Shown in pieces: positions 21,981 to 36,300 of a stretch of 64,000 nt of DNA (positions are counted from its first letter, which is position 1; each line of letters begins with the position of its first letter). Made by a program: the position numbers and the translations under genes. Source of the stretch: Megamerina dolium (lineage: Eukaryota; Arthropoda; Insecta; Diptera; Megamerinidae); NCBI GenBank assembly GCA_963854835.1, contig OY978528.1, forward strand, positions 36,414,769 to 36,478,768, given 5' to 3'. The notes under the pieces were generated by a model that was not told where the DNA came from, did no database searches, and worked only from the letters and a program-made list of their open reading frames with translations.

Positions 21981-23271
21981 AAGGGTTATCCATTTCGCGG
22001 TTTCAAAAGTATAGGGCTAGAATTCGACATCTGTCAAACTGAGTTGTTAAAACAATTTCTTTCTTTTTCAGTTCAAAGTCTGACATTTGCGAAAATGGAT
22101 CGCTTAACTATCGCACAACGCATTAAAATTGTAAAAACCTACTACAAAAATGGTGATGCTGCCACAGCCACATATCGTGCTTTAAGAGGAGATTATGGTT
22201 TACATAATTGTCCAACTACGCAAGCAATTGGCAAAATTGTGAAGAAATATGAAGAGACTGGATCGGTTACAGATATTGTAAGGCCTGTGCATCATCGTTT
22301 CGCTCGTACCACCGAAACTATCGCTGCTGTAAGTGAAAGTGTTGCCGAAGACCCGAATGTGTCGATTCCTCGTCGTTCTCACGAATTAGGACTGTCTTAC
22401 GGCACATTATGGCGTATTTTGCATTTGGATCTACAACTACATCCATATAAAATCCAGCTCACACAACAACTGAAGCCAGCTGACCATTCACAACGTCGTA
22501 GATACGTCGAATGGGTGCTTGAACAATAGGCGGTGGACGGCGATTTTTCGAACAAAATTTCCTTCAGCGACGAAGCACATTTCTCACTCGGTGGGTATGT
22601 TAACAAACAAAATTGTCGTATTTGGGGTTCTGAGAATCCTCAAGTAATTGAAGAGAGGCCACTACATCCACAAAAAGTCACTGCTTGGTGCGCTCTTTGG
22701 TCCGGAGGTGTGATTGGACCTTACTTCTTCGAAAACGACGATGGAACGACTGTCCCCGTCAATTCGGAGCGTTATGGTCATATGATTTTTTGCTCTGCTA
22801 TTGAAGAATACGACTTAGAGAATATGTGGTTTCAACAAGACGGTGCCACATGCCACACAACTCGAGCGAATATGGCTTTATTGCAAGAGAAATTTTCTGG
22901 CCGCGTAATTTCTCGTCGTAGCGATATCAAGTGGCCACCAAGATCATGCGATTTGACACCGCTTGACTTTTTTTTGTGGGGCTACGCGAAAGACCGTGTT
23001 TATGCAGATAAACCTTTAACTCTTGAGCACCCAAAACCAACATTCGTCACGTTATGGCTGAGATACCGCCCAATATGTGTCAAAAAGTGTTCGAAAATTA
23101 CCTCAAAAGAATCGATGCTTGCAACAATTCGCGTGGTGGTCATTTAAATGACGTAGTATTTCACACATAATGTCAACGTTCAAACTTTATAATAAAAAAG
23201 AAATATCATGATAAAAAATATTTTATATGTGTTTTATTTACATTTACTTTTGAAACCGCAAAATGGATAAC
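21981..23271 (+). mobile_element. mariner, DD41D (rosa-type), copy 2, inactivated
   Basis: Starts after TA (21979-21980) with AAGGGTTATCCATTTCGCGG, the same terminus as copy 1. The right end reads CGCAAAATGGATAAC and then TATA, so the last five bases of the inverted repeat (CCCTT) and the normal TA junction are lost or altered. It is in the opposite orientation to copy 1, in the intron between the two large KLF exons. Confidence 0.92.
22095..23170 (+). pseudogene. mariner transposase, DD41D type, three lesions
   Basis: Close copy of the intact transposase at 1210-2295, starting at the same MDRLTIAQRI. Visible breaks: a CAG-to-TAG change (Gln of WVLEQQAVDG) at 22527-22529; a loss of about nine bases near 22785-22800 (HMITDFFLPAIEE becomes HMIFCSAIEE); and a one-base deletion near 23030 that throws the C-terminus out of frame after LTLEH. 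The catalytic Asp codons themselves survive. Not functional. Confidence 0.93.
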
Positions 23272-23644
23272 TATAAAGACAAATATTTGAATAGCAGTGC
23301 AGTCCAGCCTCAACAAACTAGCACATTGGTTTCATTGCCTTCGATGCCATTTGAGCAAATATTCTTTTTACGAAAGGATATGTACTTAAATGAGTATAAT
23401 ACCTTTTCAGCATGACTACTTTTTTCTGATCATGATACTAACTTAAGCAATTTATAATAGAATCATTTGATAAGATGATGAAATTCGATGCATTTTATGA
23501 AAATATAAATTTGATATGAAATTGTATAATTCACAGTGCTGAAGATGGATGAATAAGTGTGGAAAAGTCTGCCAACTATTGCTGATGGCTGATGTAATAC
23601 ACTGATATTCATTAAAAATATGCAGTTGAATAATATGTACATAC
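23272..23644. other. Intron start after the His/Gln KLF exon
   Basis: Donor GTATGT on the minus strand at 23644-23639. Otherwise AT-rich with nothing recognised. Confidence 0.6.
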
Positions 23645-24308
23645 CAAATAAAAATTCTTTTTCACTCGTCGCCGATGACGCAGCCGATGTTGCATACGCA
23701 GCACCAACGTCAAATGATGCTGTTGCGGCGTCATATGTATTGCTACTTGTACAGCCATAAGCGGTTGTTGTTGCATGTGAATTTGGTGAGCTGGCGGGAT
23801 CATCACTGGCACTGGATGATGCTGGTGGATGTGATTGTGTTTCGGTCGCATTAGTTGCTGACGATGCAGCTGGCAGCAGTGATAATGGTGGATGTGTACC
23901 ATATGCCATATGTTCATGATTGCTATTATGGTGTTGTTGTTGTTGATGATGTTGATGGTGATTATGATGCTGTAGATGTTGTTGCTGCTGCTGCTGCTGC
24001 TGCTGCCAATGTTCGATTGGATGACTATTGCTATTAACGTTGCCGTTGCTGGTCGCGTTTCCACTATTGTTGTTGTTATTATTGCCATTTGCATCATGAT
24101 GCGTTTGTAAATGTTGCTGTTGTTGGTGTTGCTGTTGCGATTGCTGATGATGATGATTATGATTATGATGAAGATGATGATGATGATGGAAATGATGCAG
24201 ATGATGTGGTGGTGATGCTGTAGCGGCAGACAATACTTCAAGTTCGACGTCAGGTTCGACTTTATGCAAACGACCCATCAGCTCATGCCGATAGTCCAGT
24301 TCAGGGGA
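23645..24308 (-). CDS. dar1: KLF5-type transcription factor, upstream His/Gln-rich exon
   Basis: 664 nt. The acceptor TTGTTTGCAG lies just above 24308 and the donor GTATGT follows 23645. The exon reads SPELDYRHELMGRLHKVEPD and VELEVLSAATASPPHHLHHF, then long His/Gln/Asn mixtures, EHMAYGTHPPLSLLPAASSA, a Ser/Pro/Thr-rich stretch and SEKEFLF, ending one base into the codon completed at 17907. It has no start codon in a good position (the open frame runs into the intron), so at least one more coding exon must lie at higher coordinates. The phase-perfect join to the next exon and the same polyQ style support the link. The order and acidic start fit an N-terminal activation region, by inference only. 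Confidence 0.85.
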
Positions 24309-24650
24309 CTGCAAACAATATAAAAGAAGTCAAATACATTATTTAATAAAATGGTATAAAGCTCAGAATGTAGTTTAATACATGAGTAGACAGTATCAAA
24401 TGCACACAATAAATATAATTTCACAAGTATCAAACCAATATCAAACCGCCGATTTTATTAATGAGCTAGGTAAAATAAAAACCCCAAAAAGGTGTTAAGT
24501 TTCATGTCGCATCAATGGCAGCAAGCTCGAAAGCAATGGTACAGATAACCACAATCATATTTTTCACTTTCCTCTGAAATTGTAACTTTTCACAAGGGAC
24601 CTTTATGTTGTAGCAACAACATCAACAACAAGAACTCAAATATGCCGACA

Positions 24651-24676
24651 CTGCTGCTGCTGCTGCTGCTGCTGTT
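24651..24676. repeat. (CTG)n microsatellite in intron
   Basis: About eight tandem CTG units outside any exon I can model. Confidence 0.85.
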
Positions 24677-27600
24677 GATGCTGTCTTTTTAATTGATTTT
24701 CAGTGCGTGCATCATCATAAATTTTAATTCGATTTTTATCTTTACGTATTGCATTCTTAACCGCATGCGTATAAGCACGCGCTTCTCTATATGCACACAC
24801 ATACAATATATACAATGAGATGTTTATGTTATTTTTATTATAATGATGCTGTATACATATGTGTACATTTGTCCATTTGTGTTCTGTATGTGTTTGTGTT
24901 TATTAGTTTCAAGTGTTAAAAAAGTTCTTTATCTTCCGTCATTGGCTTTTGAATGATATTAAATGTGAGAGTTTATGTGTGTTGTCGCATTAAGGCACAA
25001 TAACATAGCAATGTGCTCGTGTCTATGTAAATGTGTCTATATGTATTTAATTTTATTAGGCCGATAGAACGGCTGAAGCAATTCAAAACGCTTCAATGCA
25101 CTTAACCTATTCATAACCAATGATGTATTTTTGATGTTTTATATTTTCAATTTCTATTCTAAATTTTGATGTGTTGGAATTTGTTATTTTTTTTAACAAG
25201 GAAGCATTTATTGTAATAATTATTATTACAAACTCCAATTCAGTATGGCTGCTTTTATGTGAAAAAAAAGCTGAATATACTCCACCGATATGAAACTAAA
25301 GATAAGCCAAATATTGAAATTTGGTTGAATTATTCAGGCTGAGAAAAATACTCTCTACAATTTCCAATGTAATGTAACTGGCAACTTAAGCTAATGGGTT
25401 AAATATTTTGTATGTATTTAATATAAATTTACGTACACACATACATAGAATACTCGTATATATGTAGTAAAAGCAAATTAAGTAAATAAGCTTTGAAATT
25501 TCAATAAGATTTATTTTTCAATTTTGATTTTTTCATTTTTTAATTTTTTTTTGTCCTCTGTACACCAAATTGTATACCAGGCAATTTGGGCTGCATGAGT
25601 CAAATTTCAAGTTTGTCGTTTAAGTCTTTTGTTTGCTGACATACATTTCTCTAGCGCGGTGGCATTTAAATAAACAAAAAATATACAAACAACAACAACA
25701 ACAACAAAATTGTACTGACGATATTTGACTGATGTTTACATTACTATACACATACACACACATGTATATATATACAGGTACGTACGTGTGTTATTAATGT
25801 ATAAAATATTTTACTTCATTTTTCATATGCCGAATGTTGATTTTTGTTTGTTTTTGTTTTATTTGTATGCAAATTTCGTAAAGAAAAAAATGTTGACTAC
25901 TGTCTTACGAGCTATCTTATGTGTTGTTGTTGTTTCATAATTTTTTTTTAACAAAGTATTGTATATTTATTTATTATTTATATTACTACTATTTTTTATT
26001 TTCAATTCTTTTGTCACTTTGACAAATTGACTAAGTTTTTCAAGTTACTAAATCGCACAAATAATTAAATAAACTATATGCATATGGACTTATATGGTAC
26101 AATATCAATATATTATTATTTAACGTTATTGTAATGTGGTATTAAAATGCTTCCGTAAAAGAAAGAAATTAATCTTTTATTAAATATTTGCCGACTTTTT
26201 CTTCTGTGTGGGTATAATCAAATTAATCTAGCAGTGGAGAGTCTTTCAACTGCTGAATGATAAATATCAAACACATAATGGTGGTGCTACCAGTGTCCTA
26301 GTTATGAGTATATTATTTAACTATAGATTCCATTTGGCAATTTCGCGTTATTGATAATTTTATTTTCCTATTTTATATTTTTATTATTATTTGTAAAAAA
26401 TATTTCACATTTTCTTCTTTAGGTAAAATATGTGATGAAGTTATTAGTTATTAGTTACTTTGCACAGATACATTTAATGAGAAAAAAGAGCCAAATAAAT
26501 GACATAAACCCCCATTACATGGCTATCTTGTGCAATACAAAATGTTACTGCTCCACTTCACACCTTCATGTGGATATGCAGCTTAAAGATCATTCAAGGA
26601 AAATAAATAAAAAAAAAACCAAGGCATACATTCACACTTAAAATAGCAAATAGAGGTCTATTAGGTCAAAATGGTCACGTTTTCTTTGCTTCTTTTCACT
26701 TTCAATCTTGAATCACCTTCGCTTCACCTCATCCGCCACTTTCTACGTACACAACAACGAAGCCATTATGTGTCTTCATTGTACCACTATGTACATAACT
26801 ATATATCATATATTGTATCAAGGCTAGTGTCCAATTTCATTTTCTATTGAATTGCTGACACGCTCCATCTAAAGATGGCGTAAAAAGAAAAGTAATTCAC
26901 TGAAATTGAATTTTCTAAATTTTTACTACTTTTTTCTTTTTAATGTATATTTTAGTAATATAGAGATATTCAGGTTTTAAACACATTATGATATTATTAC
27001 TTAATAATTGTTGCTCTGATTTATATATGTAGGTGCTTACTTTATTATTATAACTTTTGTTGTGAAAACAATTCGCTAGTTATTACAATTTTTGGCAATT
27101 TATGGAAGATTGAAATCGTGCACATAAGAGGAAATATGATTTATAATTGGTTACCCAGGAAAAAAGTCGTTATTAAATATAGAATAAAGTTCGTTTCTTA
27201 AGTCTTCATTAAAGTATAGATTGTATATTACAATATGTCCTAACAATGGTAATATTTCAAAAAATAAGTGATAATTAATTACAATTATTTATATATATTG
27301 CTGGGTACGATAAGATAATCAATATAAGATACATAAGATACTTAAAATCAAAATCAATGCAAATCGTTACCATCCTTCAAAATCATGGCGTTCATACCCC
27401 TATAGTAATAATATATTTCCATTGAATAAATATTTGAATTGATTATTTAAAGACATTCATTGAGTATTTGGCAACATTTAAGGTAAATGTCACCAGAAAT
27501 ACATATTTGTATATTAAGTATAAGCTGATTTGCATATTACTTTTGAATGTTTATAAAATTGACAAAATATACCCAGTATGTATAGTATTATATTTATGTA

Positions 27601-28900
27601 CAAACATATTTTTTCAAAATTGACTCTTCAAGAATGTTTGCCTATTTTTCTTTTTATTCAAATAAAAAAAAAAAGTATGTTTAATGCTATTTCATTAATA
27701 ATACGCCCTCAAAAATTATTTGACTGTTTTTTTTTTCTTTAACTGCCGTTAGCATTTTTTTGTCCCAATATGGCACTAAAAAATCTTATTTGAAAAAAGC
27801 TCAATTTTTGTTGCTGCTTGAAAAAATTAAAAAAGCAACATATATTTGTCGAATATTATTCTGTATACATGTGTATAATCTGGAAACAAACAAAAAATGG
27901 CATACCACAGAAATAGTAATAAAACACAGAAGCACACACACATGCACCACAATCACATTAAAATACCATGCGTAAGCATTTGTATTCAGAATTTATTTCA
28001 TGCTGTACTAGAGCATCAGTAATAGGAACTGCAACATGCTTATATTATAGTTATATTTGATATATGAAATTTGGTATAGCACAAATATTATTCTACCATC
28101 GAATCGGTAGAGATCATTAATGTCGGAAAAAGTGCAACAAAGTCGAAAGTTTTAAAATAAAAGTGCTATTTATCGAAATGACTGCCAAATCGAGACTTTA
28201 ATCGGTAATTTCATATACAAATGCCCAAAGCGATCACAAAATGGGACTATTCTTAAAAAAAGTATAATATTAAATTTGTATAATTACACTTCATATAAGG
28301 ATCAGTTAAATAAATGGGTTGGAAATAAATTACTTTGTATAGAAGGTGGACTTGCTTATAGCGAGTAGAATACTCTTTTTTTCTGTGATGCGTACGCAAT
28401 TTATTTATATTACTCTAATTACATATATTTCACATTATGCCACATGGACAGTTAGAAGTGTCCATATTCAAATTTCGTCATCTTCTACTATATCATATCA
28501 ATCAATGAAGAATACAAATGCTAATTTCAAAATTGACGTATAGTTTTTCCGCTAAGAAGCAAAACATAATTTCTTCAAGATGCATTCAATTTGGGAACTT
28601 TTAAATAGTTTCTTCTTTTATTACACTTGGACTAAATATGGGATTAATTTTTTTTTTTCAACCAAAAGTTAGTTATCTACCATTCACTCAAGTCAATTTT
28701 ATTTTTCTTGCGTTCCAAAAATAAGATGATATACACTGAATGACTGCCAACTGATGAAAAATGTAGAGTATAGAAATGGTCGTATTGGCAAGCAAATACT
28801 AATATATTGCGACTGATGCTACTAGCATTAATATTATCATTATTATTATTTTTATTATTGTTGAAGATTCAGTTGTTCTTTTTGTTGCTATTATTATTAT

Positions 28901-28904
<4 letters not shown>

Positions 28905-28980
<76 letters not shown>
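28905..28980. repeat. (AT)38 microsatellite
   Basis: 76 bp of uninterrupted AT. The I-Y-I-Y frames on both strands across it are artefacts. Confidence 0.95.
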
Positions 28981-28982
<2 letters not shown>

Positions 28983-29862
28983 ATATACACATAAGTTGAT
29001 TGCCTACTTTTCTCGTTGGTGACACTTGGGTATTTCTAGTGTACCTATGTCTATTGGTTATTATTTCTTTATTTTTTTTTTCTCACTTAGCTTAGCTGGG
29101 CATGTATGCTTTTCGTTCGTTTATTATTTTGCTTCATAGTGTCTACTTATGTGGCATTCATACAGAGCTTATCTTAACGATCATCTTTATTATTGTTGTT
29201 GTTGCTTGTTTGTTTTTATTATTTTTCTTCATTTGCTGTCATTCCATGTTATCCATAGATGACTCAGCTTACACATACTTATACTATTGGTATAGAGAAA
29301 TATATGTAAGTATGTAAGTACATACGTAGTTGGACCCACAAAATAGCCTTAAAGTTCAAAGTCTTCACAAATTTTTTATGTTTTCGTTTGCTCGCTTCGC
29401 ACTTAAAAGTCCCATTAAAAATGTATTGTAAATGTGTCCATATGTCGTATTTTTAATTTTAACTTTTTACGCTTACGTTTGAAATTTGTACGCATATGTA
29501 TATGCAAGTACTAACACATATATATATGATAATAAGTGCTTGCTTTTATGAAGCATAATTCTGAATACATTTACTACGTAGTACAGGTACATTTCATATC
29601 GAAATTTTCAAAAGGTAATGAAATGCACACAAAAATCAAATTGCAACTCATATTTTCACATTTATAACACAACAAAAAAAACAATAATAATTACAACAAC
29701 AATAAGGACAGCAACAGCAAAATGCTTCATAAAAAGCGTTACACTTAATTGTAATTACAGCACATTGTAGCTATCTACGTAGTATAGTCTTATATTGAAA
29801 TCCCCAAGCGGCTATTCATTAAATCGACATTCCAAGCTGGTAGTATTATTTTCCTACATATA

Positions 29863-30196
29863 CAGTGTATTTCAAAAGTTTCCGGCCGTCTAGTGATCAG
29901 TGATCTTACACAACAGTGCCATCTATTGAATTTGAAAATCTCTACTTGACTGTTCGTAAGCTAAGTTTCGTCAACAAAGAACAAAGTTATCGTCCAAATG
30001 GAAACTGTTCCAAGAGGACTGATAACTGGATTTAAAAATTCGCTATCATTTTTCACCCGCTCAAAGTGTTGTTCGATGATGGACTTATGCTTCCAAGCTC
30101 TCTCAAATTAAAAGCAAAATGATTTCATAATGCAATAGTTGGCGCCACTGTGTAGGCTTAGTACGCATTAGTCCGAAACTTTTACAACACACTGTG
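29863..30196. mobile_element. About 334-bp TIR element (MITE-like)
   Basis: Left end TA then CAGTGTATTTCAAAAGTTTC. The right end, reverse-complemented, is CAGTGTGTTGTAAAAGTTTC, with TA close by. Inner parts of both arms also correspond (ACAACAGTGCCATCTATTG against ACACAGTGGCGCCAACTATTG), so the inverted repeat is long and imperfect. No transposase. Probably a non-autonomous Tc1/mariner-type element; family not recognised. Confidence 0.7.
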
Positions 30197-32829
30197 TACA
30201 TTTAGTTGGATTTTTTTTTCTGCGTCTTTGCTTTAGTTTATTGTTTCTTTGTTGCAGCAATTGAGCTACTGAAAGATGTCATACGTGAACAGAAATTGCA
30301 ATTCAATTGATTACAATGCATTGAAGTATATACTACACATACACCTGATCTGAAGATACAGTTGACAAGCACTATTTGTTATATTAATACTCATAACTAT
30401 ACACTTTCATATATGTATGAATGCACATGGAGTAGCTGGAAAACACAAACCACACTTGTATTTGTATTTATTTTTTCAACGTTTGTACTATGTATGCACG
30501 AGTATGAATCTATGTATTTATGAGATTACTAAATCAATGCATCAGCATCAATTATCGCTCCCTACTTGAGTTAATACTAATTCAATGAGTAAGTGAATGA
30601 ATAAGTGTTACACATACAACATTAGCAACTCAGTCCTTTTCATAGGTTTTGTACGTTAATCAGTAAATATATTTCTTATATTTGTGCACATAGATTATTC
30701 TTGTTATTTAATCATTAGACTTAGATTGTATATTTACCGGCAAAATCTGAAACGTACATTAGTTATTAAACTACTTTCCGACAATAAAGAAAAATTGATT
30801 TTATATATGTGTATTACAATAAATATTTTTCGTTCAAATTTTCTAAAGGCATGAATTTTGTAAGGAAGTCTTCCTAAGGGATTGAGATGCAGGTTAAGTA
30901 TATTTGAGGGAAATCTTTAGATAAATTAAATTTGTCAAACCAATTCCGACACTGTCGTTCTTTTGACGCTTCCCCATCATGCACATCATTTAATTTTTTA
31001 ACAGCTTACGCTGCGTTCTTTCTTTTACGGGAATTTTTATTCCTAAAATGTTTACGCTAAAATGTAACGAAAATGCACGTTTCTGCACTCCATATTAAAA
31101 CTTACACCAAACTAATACCCTTTACCAAATATACGCGCAATTTGCTTCTAAAGTAAGACTGACAGCTAACAAATGTCAAAAGGAAACATATAAATATCAT
31201 TGACAGAAGCCATTAAAAAGGATGGCCAAAGACATCTATATGTGAAATCGGTAATTACATAGTTGCCAATGCAATAAATGGACTCTATTCAAAATGGGTA
31301 ATTATTCAGACATTTTTTTCAACGATTATTATTATTTATACAATATAATTTTTCTTATTATATATTTAGATGTCACACTAAAAGACTTGCAAAATATTGA
31401 AAGGTTTAAAAAAATTTCAGCACAGACATAAATAGTGCGAATTTGAAAAATAAATTAATGACAAATATGTGTGAAAAATATTGAGTGTAGTATATACGTG
31501 TGAAGCAGGTTAAGTAAAGCTTAATTACGCATCAAAACTTAAGCACGAACTGTCAAAGTGCCATTAAATCAGCTCTATGGGGACGATAGCATTCTTGTTG
31601 TATTAAACACTGGCAGAAATTGTATTCATATTGATTTTGTTTTTTTAGCATGGGGTTCGCAAAGCACAGTATTTACTTAGATGCTTTTCTGTATGTGGTG
31701 TCTCTCGTTCTATCTCAGGTCGATCAGTTTAATAGCCAAATGATTGTCAATTTTCGCACCAAGTAATAATTCAACATTTCACATTTCTGTACCAACACTT
31801 TCCCATATCTGCGTTCAATGTAACTGGTGGCATTCAAAACCAAAATAAAGAAATAAAAAATTATACAAATGTGGAAATAATGCCACAATAATTTTCTCGA
31901 AAAAAATCACAATAACAATTAAAAAAATTGCCTGGTGTTCCTAAAATCAAAACCAAAACATTTGCTATTTATTGCTTTTGCTGTGTGCCAACATGACTCA
32001 TATGAATTGTACGAATTATGTATGTAAACATACATACGATACATAGTTCGTTTCGTATACAAATATATATCAAAATATAATAGAAAATGATTTAAAAAGT
32101 TCTTGAAGATATTAATAAAAATTGGTGACATTTTTTAGCGAAAAATAAGGCGAACTAGCAAACAAACAAATACCATACATTAAGAATATGTGAAAATCAT
32201 AAAATATAACAAAAATATAAATTCAATCAAAATAAATCTTTTAATGTTTACAACGTGATTTCATTAAAAATAAACAATATTAACCATACACATGAGCAGA
32301 TATAAATATAATATAATATAGATAACAAGAAAGGCATTTCATTAAATAGAATCATACAGAATGCTTATATGTATGTAGGTACTTCACATATGTGTATGTG
32401 TGCAACATATTTCGAGTGGTCAAGAACCCCATCAATAACACAACAATGAAATTTTTTTAATTAACGAAAATCAATAATAAATTATTAAAGCTCTACTTTT
32501 TTAATTTAATAATTTTTGTTTGTTTTTATCATGATAAGCCAAATGTTGCGAGCGTTCTTTGAATATCAATCATTGCGAACAATAAATATTCTTGTAATAA
32601 ACATTTTGTATAAAAGCTAAAATACAAAATAAAAGTAGAAACAATTCCGAAGCAAAACAGTTCTCAAATAATCTTTTAAATACATAGCTACACAAATGAA
32701 TGTATTTTATATTTCGGATAAGCATACATTAAAAAACCATTTATTAATTAATTGGTTTAACAGCAATTATTTGTAGTCGTTAATACCTTCAAAGGAAGTT
32801 AAAAGTAATCGTTCATATGATATTAACGC

Positions 32830-33300
32830 TGCACCTCAAGGTTCGTAAACAATGCGCGGGTCGGCCCCGATTAACATACGCACTTTCTGCGTCTATCCCT
32901 TAAAAGACTACCTTAAAACATTTATATGTTATATAAAATTCGTTTCCGCTGCTCCCAGCGTTCCTAAGGTGGTTGCACTAATTTTAATACCGACCCCAAT
33001 TCACTTCTTGTACTCAACATTATGCTTGAATGTATTTCATCCCTACGAGGTTTTCCACACAAAATGGACATAAAATCACCAGCAAATCGACAAATGACAC
33101 CACAGTCGCCAGAAATCCCCTGTAGGGGAGTTAGATGTAAGGCCAACACTCATTAGTTTTTCCTCCCTGGCATTTTCTCTTAACGTACTTATAGGTTATA
33201 TTTACTCCTCAAACCCCAATGAACGTAGAATATGCCCTGTAGTTCTGTCCTGTCCTATCCTGTCGACTGTAGTAGGCAGTAAGGTGGATTCCGATTAGTT
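32830..33300. other. Unclassified segment of more balanced base composition
   Basis: Clearly less AT-rich than its surroundings (for example GCGCGGGTCGGCCCCG near 32855 and CCCCTGTAGGGG at 33117-33128). Short frames on both strands (32852-33073 plus, 32964-33149 minus) show no motif. Looks like an old mobile element or retained fragment; not identified. Confidence 0.35.
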
Positions 33301-36300
33301 TTTGCTTCCGAAAGCATCTTCATGTGCTACTTCTAAAAGATATCTATATGGAACAAAAAAAGTTAACCTGAAACTATTATCTATTCTACTTCCTTCTTAT
33401 TTTTTTACAATAAAAAATTTGGAAATAAGTTACAAATTACAAATTGTTTTTGTCTCTCCAGGATTCTTATACTGATGTAAAGTTGAAACTCACTTGAGAT
33501 CACAGCGACGCATATATGCTTTTACCTCATAATATGTTCAAATAAGCACAAATTATTATTCTAATTATTATTATTGCCAATATATCGTGTGGATATAGGG
33601 ATTTATAGTCCTCTATAATTTAAAATGTCCAAATTCTTTGCTAATCTATGGAATTTCTTCTAATCTAAATATTGCTTTGTAATTAAATATATCAACAATT
33701 CCCATAGAAATGTTCACGCATCACTAAAACGACATGACCGTGAAGCATCCAGATGTATGGTACGTAGAGATATGTGTATCTATGCGTATATGTATGTCTA
33801 GAGAGACACCCATTTAAGCGTTAAAAATGAAAAATATTAAGAACAACTACATACTTATGTACAACTTGTTAAGTGCTTAAGTAAATTGTTTACCAATGCG
33901 ATTATGCTTTTGCAGTGCATATATATGTGCATACATAGTCATTGCATGAAGTGAATTTATATATATGCATTAGTATGCACTGATCGCGATTTTTGTTGAT
34001 TTTGTTGTATACTAGTGCAATTGTTGTGCGCAGGCGCAAATCAATTTTTCTGAGACATGGAAATATTTTCATAAGCACAGTGTACCTCTAGAAGCAAATA
34101 CGTATACCCACAACCACATATACTATAAATTTGTATTAGCTGTTGCTTTTGTTCATACTGATTAACTATATATGTATGTATAGTTAGAATGTTAGTATAT
34201 TTTGACTGTTGCAATATAGCGCAAGCATTCGTCTCACATGACTCGTAAATAATTTTCACGCCTTTTTCACGTTCATATTTATACTATATTGATGTCTTGT
34301 ATGCAATTTTCAATGCAGTCTTATAGAAAATGTGACTGAAATGGCACGCACATGTTGCTTCATTCTAACCAACTCACCAAATATTTGTGAAGGTGTTGTC
34401 TTTCGATATACATACGTATTCTCTTAGACAAACTGAGGTGTTCTCGTGCTAATGAACATGAACTAATTATTGCATTAATACCATGATAGCAAGCGAGAAA
34501 GTTCTTCATTGATCAGTATGTATGTGTTCGTATATCTATGGGCCTTAAATGTCACAAAAGTTATTGAATAGTGTGTATACATGACGGTATATTTATTATG
34601 TATGTATACGCCATATTTGTTTATCCATGTATTGTGTATAACTGTTAAAACCCAAAATATCAATGTCAGTCGGTATAGAAACCTCATGCCCATATGACTC
34701 ATTAACTCAAACGATCATTTGAAACTATTAAAATGATCATTAATGTTTCAGCTCTAATCTAGGCAATTAAAAAGCAAACAGAAGAAAACTATATTTCATT
34801 TCTTTAAGAGTTTTTATATCGATTGAATAAATGTTCATTCATGCTTAATCGAATTGTATGCGAACAAGCAATGGAATAATATTAAAATGTATGTATTAAT
34901 AAAATTTGATTTGATGAAAACAATATCAACAATATATTGAAATACGAAATGTGTTGATATTAAAAATTAGTTTATAGTTTATTTTACCTTGACGAAAATG
35001 ATGCATATCAAAGCTATATAAAATCAGCTCTTCTAAAAATTAAAATATTTAAGGATTTGAATAGAATTAAAATATTGAAACCATACAAATGAAATATTAA
35101 AGATCCGAATTATTCCCACTGAGAACAAGAAACAACTTTTTTTTTATTATCACAACTTTAAAAAATGTGTTAAATATAAAAAATTTTTATTTTTCATATT
35201 ATCTTCAGTTAATATTCTTCAATTAATATTGAATTTTTTTATAAATTTGCGATTTTATTGAGATGGTAATATTTGCAAAGATATTTTCTGAAATGAGTAT
35301 ATTTTGCAGTCGAAAAAACACTTACACTTTATTATAGTTTCGAATACATGAAAAAAAAACTTGTAATTTAGTGTTTGATTAATTTGAAATTATTGATATT
35401 TACTTAAGTGTAGATATCTATAAAATGCTTTCCAATAAAATACAATAATACATTTACATTGCATATTGTTAATAATAAATCTACTGAAAAACAAGAACTT
35501 CCTTTTGATTAGTTTTTACACATATTATAATTGATAATATAAATAAATTAGTATGCAGAGAAAAAAAGAACCATAAGAAACCCTTCAAAATATAATTGAA
35601 ATTATTATATTCTTAAATCATCTAATAGTAATGCTTACCTATAAATATTAATATATATTTCGAAAAGCCTAAGTATAACATTTCCGATATAGATATATTT
35701 CCATGTGTATATATTTTTAGTTGGAAAAATTATGCATGTCGAGCAACTTACTCTAAAACTGGCAACATTTTGTTTAACAAAGCATCAAAATGTGATGTTC
35801 CAAAACACATACTACATAAATTTAATTTTCAAAAAAAAAAAAAATACTGAAAATGAACACTAAGAGCAACAATCATGCACAACAACAACTTATAAATATT
35901 TAAATGCATTTTTGACTAATTTTTTATATCATTTTTATTTTATTTCTTCTCCATAGAGGCTTAACATGAATTTTTGATTTCATTGCTTTTGACTAACATA
36001 TGTTTATATTAATTTGCTCTTTTGATTCGAATTGAAATCAATGCGATAGAGAAAAAATACTAAAAATATAAATAGAGAAAAAAGGTGTCAAGTGATTTGA
36101 AATTTTTTTAAATAAATTTACTATTAAATTGCTTTAAAATTAATATGTATTTATTTGTTTTATTAATAAGGGAAATAAATATTAATGAGAATTGATAAAA
36201 AAAAAAACAAAAAAACAAACATGTAGATGGATAGATGAATCGATAGTAGAAGGTCAAAGAGAATTTTATTAAGTGTGTGATGTGCATTGGATGGTATTAT

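Larger units (their letters stand above)
24309..29860. other. AT-rich DNA, probable 5' intron
   Basis: No coding exon with splice sites recognised on the minus strand. Contains a CTG run at 24651-24676 and the AT microsatellite at 28905-28980. Small open frames (25725-25940, 26432-26641, 27760-27975) are low complexity and show no motifs. Confidence 0.45.

Noticed and set aside
10888..24308. Calling the KLF gene luna (KLF6/7)
   Set aside because: The linker RYNRRNNPELEKRRIHHCDF and the upstream PPSSDPGSP and PPPPY motifs follow KLF5, not the KLF6/7 pattern; finger 1 alone cannot decide.
28799..29022. ORFs on both strands
   Set aside because: Produced by the (AT)38 microsatellite.
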